A stretch of 8,534 nucleotides of DNA from JAUVXJ01 sp034430275 (GTDB lineage: Bacteria; Chloroflexota; Anaerolineae; UBA7937; B3-Chlor). A program made the translations under genes and the position numbers. Below, piece by piece: positions 1-5,652 of this stretch; positions within the stretch are counted from its first letter, which is position 1, and each line of letters opens with the position of its first letter. Under the pieces are notes generated by a model. That model was not told the origin of the DNA. It did not search any database and saw nothing but the letters and a program-made list of their open reading frames with translations. The DNA lies in contig DAOUEW010000001.1 in NCBI GenBank assembly GCA_034430275.1, positions 1 through 8,534 on the forward strand. The letters are read 5' to 3'.

Positions 1-392
1 TCGGCCGAAGGAACAGCGTTACAGAGATTGCCAGCTATGGTGCCTCTGTTTCGAACCTGGGTAGAAGCCATGCTCTCGACAGCCTGGAACAACACGCCGA
101 ATCTTTCCTGGATTATGGGCGAGGTCTCCGCGGCATGGATCGTAACCAGCGCCCCAAGGCTCAGCCCACCATTCTTATCATGCTTGATGTAGTCCAAACC
201 TGGTATGCCCTTGAGGTCGACGATGTACTCTGGTGCCTGAATCTCTCTCCTCTTCAGTTTGGGCAAGATATCAGTTCCCCCAGCGACTACCTTTGCTCTA
301 CCCTTGTACTGAGAGAGCAGGGACAGAGCCTCGTCTATCGTACTCGGCCTCAGATAGTCAAACTTCGGCAGCCTTCGGTAGAACGTTACCAT
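1..392 (-). CDS. Molybdenum hydroxylase FAD subunit (CoxM/XdhB-type), N-terminal 130 codons, cut by window edge
   Basis: This is the N-terminal part of the FAD-binding medium subunit of a molybdenum hydroxylase; the reading frame stays open to base 1. It begins MVTFYRRLPKFDYLRPSTIDEA. Two family signatures are visible: the AGGTD flavin pyrophosphate loop at residues 37-41 and TQVRNRGTIAGNLCNAVPSA at 111-130, the second FAD-contact block, closely matching the usual RNxGTIGGNLCNASPSAD. The start is ATG at 392-390, with AGGAGG seven bases upstream. In this family the subunit passes electrons from the 2Fe-2S subunit to an acceptor, and the partners (2Fe-2S and molybdopterin subunits) would be expected downstream, beyond the window. 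The substrate cannot be told; CO, xanthine, nicotinate, aldehydes and 4-hydroxybenzoyl-CoA are all used by relatives. The block after GGNLC is of the generic kind, with no sign so far of the extra Cys-rich insert of 4-hydroxybenzoyl-CoA reductase beta, but the window ends where that insert would begin. Arginine codons are mostly AGA/AGG (7 of 9 by hand count). Confidence 0.9.
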   Translation of the reverse strand, partial: MVTFYRRLPKFDYLRPSTIDEALSLLSQYKGRAKVVAGGTDILPKLKRREIQAPEYIVDLKGIPGLDYIKHDKNGGLSLGALVTIHAAETSPIIQERFGVLFQAVESMASTQVRNRGTIAGNLCNAVPSA

Positions 393-399
393 CCCTGTT

Positions 400-405
400 C
401 CTCCT
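400..405 (-). promoter_or_regulatory. Ribosome binding site of the molybdenum hydroxylase FAD subunit
   Basis: On the minus strand, AGGAGG lies seven bases before the ATG at 392-390. This perfect Shine-Dalgarno core fixes the start of the partial gene. Confidence 0.8.
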
Positions 406-475
406 AGAACTCGGGAAAGCGAGCTTTCGATTCTCACGGGAGAAGCCTAGAGACCTCTACCTTGTGCTCACTCTC

Positions 476-502
476 TTGCATCCACTAGGATCGGTGGTGC
501 AA
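476..502. repeat. Inverted repeat upstream of the molybdenum hydroxylase gene
   Basis: TTGCATCCAC and GTGGTGCAA pair over nine bases with one bulged base and an eight-base loop (TAGGATCG). It lies about 85-110 bases upstream of the ATG at 392. It could be a regulator-binding dyad or a hairpin in the transcript; there is no T-run after it to make it a good terminator. Confidence 0.4.
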
Positions 503-704
503 GCTGCTCGGGAGCGCTATCCGCAGACTCCCATTTTCGATACTGAAACCAGCCGAGGGGAGAAGTTGCCTGTGCTAGAGGCAGTGGTCACCGGAAAGCA
601 GTCTGGTGCCCAGAAACGCCCCTCAATACCTGCTACCAGGGAAGACTCTCCCCCGGCACTTCACAAAGTCGCCTGCACGGCCAGGGCCCTAGCACGAGCG
701 GAAG

Positions 705-2309
705 CTACGGCTCATCCGCAATTGCCGGACCCTCCCAGTCCTTCAGCGGCTTCATCCACTCAGCCCGTTCCACAAAAGCATCGTGGGCCAGCGGCACTGG
801 CGGATGACAAACGTGGTTGGGGTCAAACTCCTCCTTGACCTCCAGGAGCCATTTGTGGTAGTTCGGCCCGAAAGCAGGCCCTGTCAGGTACAGTGGCTGG
901 TGTGAGCCCAGGAGCGAAGTATAGAAGCGCTTCCTGATGTTCTCTTTGGACGTTTCCAGGTAGAACTGGTCGACGCCGTCGGTGTTTTCGCTAGGGTCCC
1001 AGTAGACGAGAAACTCGGAATAGCCCTGATGTCCCAGCTCGAAGCTCTGGAACCAACCAGGATCACCATAGTCAGGCATCAGCGGCGGCGTGTAGTTCCT
1101 CTTCAGCTTGGCGTAGTTCTCTCCATGGGGTATGGCGTGCTCCACCGTTTCTATGACGTAGTCCACAGAAACGTACCCGCCGCACATCAGCCACATCCCG
1201 GCGGAGTCCGCGTTCTTGAACCAGGATTCATCCGTCGGACGGGTTCGCCGCGCTTCCCCGCCGAGCTCACCTATGATGTCCATCAATACTCGCTCTTCGT
1301 ACTCCAGTTGCTCCTCCGAAGTGAAACCTATCAGCAACACGCGAAGAACGTGGAAATCTCTGATTGTTTCTTCGGTCTCCTTGGACCACAGCTCCCAGAA
1401 CTCTTCCTTCGACCCTGCCCTGGCGATCGCGCGCCAGAAGATCGGTACTTTGGTGACTGCGCCTCCTATCTCTGCTTTCGCCATCTCGACCATGGCTTGT
1501 TGCATGGAATCTTTGCTGGGCATGGTGAAGTTGATCCACTTCACCCTGTTGGTGGGAAGCTGTAGAGTGGTGTGTGGGGAGATGCCAGTTGGCTCGAGCC
1601 TCTCAGGCTGGAAAGGCAGAAGCTTGATGGCCATTCTAGTGACGATGCCAAGGAACCCTCTGTGCCCCGTGAAACCTCGCAACAATCCCCTCAGATCTGG
1701 TCCCGGCCCCTCTCCCCAGAAAGGGTCATCCTGGAAGGCCAACGAACCCAGTCTGACCAGCTCGCCGTCAGGCAAGACGAGCTCCGTCCCCAGTATCCGT
1801 CGATGGGGCAGGCCAATGCGGTAGCTGAGGGGTGACCATCCATCGCCGATCATGTTGGCGATAGCGGACACCTGCGAGCCGCCCCCGCCAACAATGATAT
1901 ACATTCCCCTTTTCATCGCCTCTTCCTGGAGTTGCGAGTAGACAACTCCAGAGCCAACGACGGCGTAGAGATGCTTGTCATCGATCTCGAAATCGTCCAT
2001 CCTCTTCAGGTCTATGAGCAGGGCATCAGAAACGTGTGGATGAGACCTGGCGCCGTAGAACCCCGTACTGTACGGAACGTATGGGATTCCATAGCGATTA
2101 CAGACCTTGACTATTCTCTGCACTTCCTCTGTGGTGCGCGGCATGACCACACAGCCCGGCACCCTGGTCATGACCCTCTCATAACCCAAGCCACACTCGT
2201 AGCCCCCCGGCCCAGCACGATAGCCCTCACAGATTGCTGGATCGGCCGAGATATACTCAGGGCCAACGATAGACTCTAGTACGCTGTATGCTTCCTTAGA
2301 TATGGCCAT
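705..2309 (-). CDS. FAD-binding oxidoreductase (VAO/PCMH-like superfamily), second flavoprotein of the operon
   Basis: This 534-residue flavoprotein should be a dehydrogenase subunit or a diverged paralogue of the operon's first gene. An N-terminal FAD-binding domain covers about residues 40-235: PRTTEEVQRIVKVCNRYGIP at 57-76, the flavin loop PYSTGFYG at 79-86, GPGPDLRGLL at 201-210 and GFLGIVTRMAIKLLP at 218-232. A cap/substrate domain follows, and the end carries FDPNHVCHPP (495-504), a changed form of the FDPNKIMNPGK motif near the C-terminus of the first flavoprotein. Both proteins begin with a VGPE block followed by a DP, and both have an EYEE segment mid-protein, so they look paralogous. 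The start ATG at 2309-2307 is three bases after the stop of the Fe-S gene, and AAGGGAGGT inside that gene's end serves as its ribosome site, which implies translational coupling. The pair of flavoproteins around an Fe-S protein recalls GlcD/GlcE/GlcF of glycolate oxidase. The substrate is unknown; p-cresol-type phenols, aryl alcohols or 2-hydroxy acids are candidates. Family is fairly sure, reaction not. Confidence 0.85.
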   Translation of the reverse strand: MAISKEAYSVLESIVGPEYISADPAICEGYRAGPGGYECGLGYERVMTRVPGCVVMPRTTEEVQRIVKVCNRYGIPYVPYSTGFYGARSHPHVSDALLIDLKRMDDFEIDDKHLYAVVGSGVVYSQLQEEAMKRGMYIIVGGGGSQVSAIANMIGDGWSPLSYRIGLPHRRILGTELVLPDGELVRLGSLAFQDDPFWGEGPGPDLRGLLRGFTGHRGFLGIVTRMAIKLLPFQPERLEPTGISPHTTLQLPTNRVKWINFTMPSKDSMQQAMVEMAKAEIGGAVTKVPIFWRAIARAGSKEEFWELWSKETEETIRDFHVLRVLLIGFTSEEQLEYEERVLMDIIGELGGEARRTRPTDESWFKNADSAGMWLMCGGYVSVDYVIETVEHAIPHGENYAKLKRNYTPPLMPDYGDPGWFQSFELGHQGYSEFLVYWDPSENTDGVDQFYLETSKENIRKRFYTSLLGSHQPLYLTGPAFGPNYHKWLLEVKEEFDPNHVCHPPVPLAHDAFVERAEWMKPLKDWEGPAIADEP

Positions 2310-2312
2310 GAC

Positions 2313-3623
2313 TTACCTCCCTTGGCCTGTGCTTCCAATTGCCGAGAGCACGAGTTCCGAGAAGTCGAGTACCTTCAAGTCGCTTCCGTTGTTGCCAACG
2401 GCCTCGGAGAAGTTGTCCTTGCACCAGGGGCAGGCTGAGACGATAGCCTCAGCACCTACTTCCTTCACTTCCATCAACCTCTGTTCTGCCGCCCACGAGG
2501 CGAAGTCAGGGAAGGCCTCTTTGGTTCCGCGGCCAGCACCACAACAGAAAGCGTTCTCTCTCATACGCGGCATTTCCGTCAGCTCCACCCCAGGGATAGA
2601 ACTCAGCACGTCCCTTGGCGGCTGATAGACCCCATTGGTACCCCTCCTGCGCTCCAGAGGAGGATCCACTACTCCCCACAAACCGCGTTCTCCTTCCCAC
2701 GGCACCCAGGGCTCACTGAGTCGGCTCAAGCTACACGGGTCGTGGTAGGTCAGCCGCAAATCGACCCGATTGGCGAGCTTCAGAGCGCCATCCTTGACCA
2801 GTCCGTCCACGTACTCTGTCAGATGTACCACCTCGAAACCCAGATCGGCGGTTGACATGTTCAGTATCTTGGGGTAGTCAACCTTCCACATCCGGTAGCC
2901 CTCAGCGCAACTGGTCAGCAGGGTCTTGGCTCCAGTCTGTCTGACAGCGTCGATGTTCTGCTGAGCCACCTCTCGTGCTTCATCGACCATACCCACAGAA
3001 TAGAGTATGTTGCCGCAGCACCTCTCATCAGGCAGCAGCATGAATGGCGTACCAGAAGCGTCTAGTATCTTGGCTGTAGCCTGAGCTATCTCAGGATGAA
3101 CATAGGAAGCAGAGCAACCGACGAAGTAGAGAACATCGGCCTTCGGAGAAGGCTTGATTCCGTCAGCGAGCCACTTGGTCCGGTTCTTGTGGGGAGCGCC
3201 AAAGGAATTGTGTTTCTCCATGATGTTCTTGGCGATCTTCTTGTGCTCAGGCATGGGGCCCTTGCCGTCTTTCACTGCCTGTATTCTGAGCGCCTCGAGG
3301 GCAAGCTCTATCTCCAGGTCGAGGTTCCGCTTGCAGCCCACATCACAGGCGCCACAGAGAGTACAGGCATAGAGTATCTTCAAGAGCTCATCCGAGTATT
3401 CCAGCCTGCCCTCAAGCAATGCCAGCCCGATCCTCATCTTCCCATACGCACCATAGGAGTCAAACAGATACCTTGTGGCGCTGGGGCATCTTGTGCTGTA
3501 CTTCACACCTGGCATGTAGATGTGGTCCACCCAGGTGCACCCCTTGCACTTGATGCACCTGCTCATATCGAAGATGAAGTTCGCCGCTTCTGTTACGTCG
3601 AGACTCACTTTCTCTGTAGGCAT
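2313..3623 (-). CDS. 4Fe-4S ferredoxin / CCG-domain (GlcF/HdrD-like) electron-transfer protein
   Basis: This 436-residue soluble Fe-S protein probably takes electrons from the two flavoproteins that flank it. The N-terminal ferredoxin part has cysteines at 23, 26, 29 and 46 (the last after an unusual 16-residue gap, ending in CPS) and a regular CTLCGACDVGC set at 87, 90, 93 and 97. Two CCG (cysteine-rich, heterodisulfide-reductase) domains follow. The first has C170, C202-C203 and C239, but the usual final CxxC reads CAEG, so the last cysteine is missing. The second has C297, C360-C361 and a full CPWC at 398-401, with a spacer of 62 residues between C297 and CC where about 31-39 is normal; residues about 303-330 look like an insertion before the usual GVYxxPRxxL segment. 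No membrane segments are seen, so a quinone or soluble carrier partner would have to lie elsewhere. It starts ten bases after the previous stop, with a purine-rich AAGGGGG site, and ends three bases before the next start, clearly one operon. The GlcF family is the closest analogue; the true acceptor is unknown. Confidence 0.9.
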   Translation of the reverse strand: MPTEKVSLDVTEAANFIFDMSRCIKCKGCTWVDHIYMPGVKYSTRCPSATRYLFDSYGAYGKMRIGLALLEGRLEYSDELLKILYACTLCGACDVGCKRNLDLEIELALEALRIQAVKDGKGPMPEHKKIAKNIMEKHNSFGAPHKNRTKWLADGIKPSPKADVLYFVGCSASYVHPEIAQATAKILDASGTPFMLLPDERCCGNILYSVGMVDEAREVAQQNIDAVRQTGAKTLLTSCAEGYRMWKVDYPKILNMSTADLGFEVVHLTEYVDGLVKDGALKLANRVDLRLTYHDPCSLSRLSEPWVPWEGERGLWGVVDPPLERRRGTNGVYQPPRDVLSSIPGVELTEMPRMRENAFCCGAGRGTKEAFPDFASWAAEQRLMEVKEVGAEAIVSACPWCKDNFSEAVGNNGSDLKVLDFSELVLSAIGSTGQGR

Positions 3624-3633
3624 CCTATCCCCC

Positions 3634-5094
3634 TTAGAAGCACAGTTTGCCAGGATTCATGATCTTGTTGGGGTCGAAAATACTCTTCACCCTTCTTAGC
3701 GTCATGGTGTAGTCGGCTGCCCTCTCGTACACCAAGTTGGTCAATTCCTCCCCGTACGGCCTGGTGAAGAGAGCTCCTTCGCCTAGCAGAACCTTGACAG
3801 CCTCGCCGTACAAAGCTCGAACTCTCTCCACTTCGGAGTCGCTCGCCGGGTCATAGAAGAGGTTGAATTCAAGATGACAGGCTCGGTTGTGTTCTATGGG
3901 CTGAAGATAGACCCCGATGTCGGCCTCGGGGTAGCCGTGTTTAGCAGCCAACTCCTCGACCTTGCCCACGAATCTCGTGACCCAGGTTGGTTTGGTGATG
4001 AAGAAGAGGCTCTGGCAGCCACCCTTTGGGCGTTGCTTCCAGTAGGTAGCCTGCTCCGGCCAAGGTTTGCGAAGCCTGGGCAGGAGTTTCTTGCCCAGGC
4101 CGGGGAATCCAGGGAGATGGTCGGCAAGCTGGATTTCCGGAAACTCATTCCTGAGGATCTCGGCTAGCGTGTGTTCCTCATACTCGACCTTCTCCTCTGG
4201 CCGTCGCTGGAACCCGCTTATCACCAGAATCAAGGTCCAGGGCGGCAACGAGACACTTAGCTTCTCGAAATCCCTGGACCAATCGTCCGCGATCACGGTA
4301 GCCAGGTTGACGCTATTCAGGAGCAGGCACTCTTGACCAATTCTAATCCTCAGGATCCTGTACAGGAACTCGAGAGCGTAGTCGAGATCACGAACAGGAG
4401 CGAAGAGGATCTTGTCTATCTTGGGCAGGTATTCGATCTTCAAGTTGGCCCAGGTAACCACACCCATAGTGCCTTGAGCGCCCTGGAGCAAGCGGTAGAA
4501 GTCCAAACCCGGCCCAGACGGGTTTCCACCCTTGGACGGAGAATCGGGGTACCCAGTCACGCTGGCAGAGCCGGTCCGGAAGACTTCTCCGGTGGGCCAA
4601 ACCACCTCCATACTCTGTAGGGGCTCACCGTAGTCATACACCGTGTTGGTGGGTACTTCTCTCTCGAGATAGTCGGTAACCACGGAACGCAGAGGGTGAG
4701 GTAGCAGCGGCATCACTATTCTGAAGCCCTTCTTGGCCAATTCGCTGGTGAGTTGCTCCCAGGTTACCCCAACTCCTATCCTCACTCTCTTGTTGAATTC
4801 GTCGATCTCGAAGACTTTGTTCATGGCGGTCAGGTCTAGGACAATGCCGCCTTGTTTTGGAATAGTAGTGCCATAGAAGTGCGCGCCAGAACTGACGGGG
4901 ACCATAGGTATCGAATGCGCATTCGCGAATTCGATGACTTTCTGGACTTCTTCGGCCTTCTTAGCCTTCACCACATAGTTGGGAACTCCCGGTGGTACAA
5001 GACTGAAGTCCGTGGAGTATGCCTTCAGAACTTCCGGGTCATCGGAAAAGCTCTCCGGCCCTACCAGTTTCAGAAGTCCTTCTCTTGTGCTCAT
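3634..5094 (-). CDS. FAD-binding oxidoreductase, p-cresol methylhydroxylase / vanillyl-alcohol oxidase-like (GlcD superfamily)
   Basis: First gene of the operon, 486 residues, a normal length for GlcD and slightly short for p-cresol methylhydroxylase (about 520). The FAD_binding_4 domain spans about residues 35-225: the loop PVSSGAHFYG at 66-75, GGIVLDLTAMNKVFEID at 82-98, PTGEVFRTG at 167-175, and GPGLDFYRLLQGAQGTMGVV at 194-213. The last resembles the matching region of PchF-type flavoproteins. A C-terminal cap domain ends in FDPNKIMNPGKL at 473-484, the common closing motif of this superfamily. Arg445 in FTRP lies about 30 residues before the final DP, near where the VAO/PCMH phenolate-binding Tyr-Arg pair would fall; that alignment is by eye. 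The family oxidises phenols, aryl alcohols or 2-hydroxy acids by hydride transfer to FAD. No cytochrome subunit is nearby; the Fe-S protein encoded ten bases downstream is the likely electron acceptor. ATG at 5094-5092 has GGGGAGG seven bases upstream, and a strong promoter lies about 125 bases upstream. The exact substrate is open; 2-hydroxy-acid oxidation is the main alternative. Confidence 0.88.
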   Translation of the reverse strand: MSTREGLLKLVGPESFSDDPEVLKAYSTDFSLVPPGVPNYVVKAKKAEEVQKVIEFANAHSIPMVPVSSGAHFYGTTIPKQGGIVLDLTAMNKVFEIDEFNKRVRIGVGVTWEQLTSELAKKGFRIVMPLLPHPLRSVVTDYLEREVPTNTVYDYGEPLQSMEVVWPTGEVFRTGSASVTGYPDSPSKGGNPSGPGLDFYRLLQGAQGTMGVVTWANLKIEYLPKIDKILFAPVRDLDYALEFLYRILRIRIGQECLLLNSVNLATVIADDWSRDFEKLSVSLPPWTLILVISGFQRRPEEKVEYEEHTLAEILRNEFPEIQLADHLPGFPGLGKKLLPRLRKPWPEQATYWKQRPKGGCQSLFFITKPTWVTRFVGKVEELAAKHGYPEADIGVYLQPIEHNRACHLEFNLFYDPASDSEVERVRALYGEAVKVLLGEGALFTRPYGEELTNLVYERAADYTMTLRRVKSIFDPNKIMNPGKLCF

Positions 5095-5101
5095 GGTTCG
5101 A

Positions 5102-5108
5102 CCTCCCC
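5102..5108 (-). promoter_or_regulatory. Ribosome binding site of the first flavoprotein gene
   Basis: GGGGAGG on the minus strand is seven bases before the ATG at 5094-5092. It supports that start over internal alternatives. Confidence 0.75.
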
Positions 5109-5130
5109 GAGATTCGACTCACTCATGCAC

Positions 5131-5165
5131 CATTTGACCGCATTGACCGTCCAATGTCACGTCAC
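5131..5165. repeat. Short direct repeats in the leader of the flavoprotein operon
   Basis: TTGACCG occurs at 5134-5140 and again at 5143-5149, nine bases apart, and GTCAC is repeated in tandem at 5156-5165. They sit in the untranslated leader between the predicted promoter and the first gene. They may be binding sites or chance. Confidence 0.35.
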
Positions 5166-5208
5166 GATACTGGCGCCAAGGACAGGCAACATAGGCGCAG
5201 CATCGCTC

Positions 5209-5226
5209 GGATATACAATAATATCC
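5209..5226. promoter_or_regulatory. Perfect dyad overlapping the -10 box: candidate operator
   Basis: GGATAT-N6-ATATCC is an exact 6+6 inverted repeat with a six-base spacer (ACAATA). It covers the whole -10 box (5218-5223) and reaches the expected transcription start. A dyad in this place, in an AT-rich island within GC-rich surroundings, is the classic arrangement for a repressor that blocks RNA polymerase. No regulator gene is in the window. The dyad is seen; the operator role is inferred. Confidence 0.55.
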
Positions 5227-5246
5227 ATTGTCTCGCCCAGTGGCAA
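5218..5246 (-). promoter_or_regulatory. Sigma-70-type promoter of the flavoprotein/Fe-S operon
   Basis: On the minus strand, TTGCCA (5246-5241) and TATTAT (5223-5218) are separated by exactly 17 bases; each hexamer differs from consensus at one position. Transcription would start near 5211 and give a leader of about 117 bases before the ATG at 5094. The adenine/thymine-rich stretch contrasts with the surrounding sequence. It is the strongest promoter I can find here and would drive the three genes down to 705. Confidence 0.7.
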
Positions 5247-5254
5247 GCACCGAC

Positions 5255-5451
5255 CGCCCCCTCTTGCCCAAAGACCGTCGGCGGCGGTCGGATCGGCAGA
5301 TGTGCGTCACCGGCGACTAGGTCGGTGTGGCGGATGCCGTCGCCCGCTATCCGCCCTAGCACCTCTTTCCCGTTGGGGGCACTCAACTCCAGTTGTAGGA
5401 GCGTGGACTCCCCCCGGCCTTCAAGATGACCGCGGCTTTGATCTCAGTCCT
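5255..5451 (-). pseudogene. Decayed 5' fragment of a zinc alcohol dehydrogenase (paralogue of the gene at 8223-7126)
   Basis: The minus strand preserves the first 60-odd codons of an alcohol dehydrogenase. It opens with EIKAAVI, identical to residues 2-8 of the intact enzyme, but the codon position of the start reads AGG or ACT instead of ATG, although a GAGGAGGGA ribosome site is still in front. A one-base deletion near 5391-5400 shifts the frame and gives a stop at 5385-5383. In the shifted frame, blocks such as LELSAPNGKEV, GDGIRHTDL, HLPIRPPPTVFGQEGA line up with LELSDPRDDEV, GVGICGTDL, HLPIPAPPSVFGHEGA of the intact gene; about 29 of 48 residues match by hand count. The two catalytic zinc ligands in this stretch are lost: Cys40 is Arg and His62 is Gln. 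Similarity stops abruptly after EGA; the zinc-binding Cys cluster and Rossmann domain are absent. The right edge of the operon promoter (-35 box) begins nine bases beyond. It is probably a relic of a duplicated or formerly neighbouring adh gene, cut by a rearrangement. Confidence 0.85.
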
Positions 5452-5652
5452 TCCCTCCTCACCTCAGCATGCCCTTCCGTGGCGGGCACTGCCTACTCCT
5501 GTGAGGTCAGACCCATTTGAAGGGACAGGCCCCACAAAAGGACCCACCAGAAAGCGGGCCTCCTTGCCGCCGGTGTGAGAAACCACGGTGCGCAAGACCG
5601 TGGACCGATGATCTCTGATCCTCGCTGGGACCCGGCGCCCGTGACTGATGCA
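5452..5652. other. Intergenic stretch after the aldehyde dehydrogenase gene
   Basis: This stretch between the aldehyde dehydrogenase stop and the alcohol dehydrogenase relic has no credible coding frame with family motifs. It contains one clear hairpin (5583-5603, listed separately) and, at its left end, the retained ribosome site of the relic (5452-5460). Confidence 0.5.
5583..5603 (-). terminator. Possible transcription terminator of the adh-aldh operon
   Basis: CCACGGT and ACCGTGG form a perfect seven-base stem with a seven-base loop (GCGCAAG in plus sense), about 50 bases after the aldehyde dehydrogenase stop. Reading the minus strand, the stem is followed only by TTT and then mixed sequence, so it is a weak intrinsic terminator at best. 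Confidence 0.4.

Larger units (their letters stand above)
393..704. other. Non-coding gap between the flavoprotein operon and the molybdenum hydroxylase gene
   Basis: I see no credible gene here on either strand: the plus-strand reading frame crossing it has no family motifs and overlaps the end of the neighbouring gene, and the minus strand has no long frame. It should hold the end of the three-gene flavoprotein operon and the promoter of the partial gene at 392. I could not find a convincing -35/-10 pair. It contains weak hairpins (TGCCT/AGGCA at 567-583, TCTGG/CCAGA at 602-614) without a T-run, and a better dyad at 476-502 listed separately. Confidence 0.6.

Noticed and set aside
233..838. 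Plus-strand frame of 201 codons over the gap and gene ends
   Set aside because: It is antisense to the partial molybdenum hydroxylase gene and to the end of the second flavoprotein gene, shows no family motif, and its composition follows the opposite strand.
1029..1824. Long plus-strand frames opposite the second flavoprotein gene
   Set aside because: Overlapping frames opposite a well-supported coding gene; no ribosome sites or recognisable domains.
5162..5206. Thirteen-codon minus-strand leader peptide (MLRLCCLSLAPVS)
   Set aside because: It lies in the predicted leader but has no Shine-Dalgarno sequence and no attenuator structure that I can see.
5162..5386. Minus-strand 74-codon frame as a small intact gene
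   Set aside because: Its N-terminal half is the shifted frame of the alcohol dehydrogenase relic; the rest runs through the promoter and leader, so it is not a gene.
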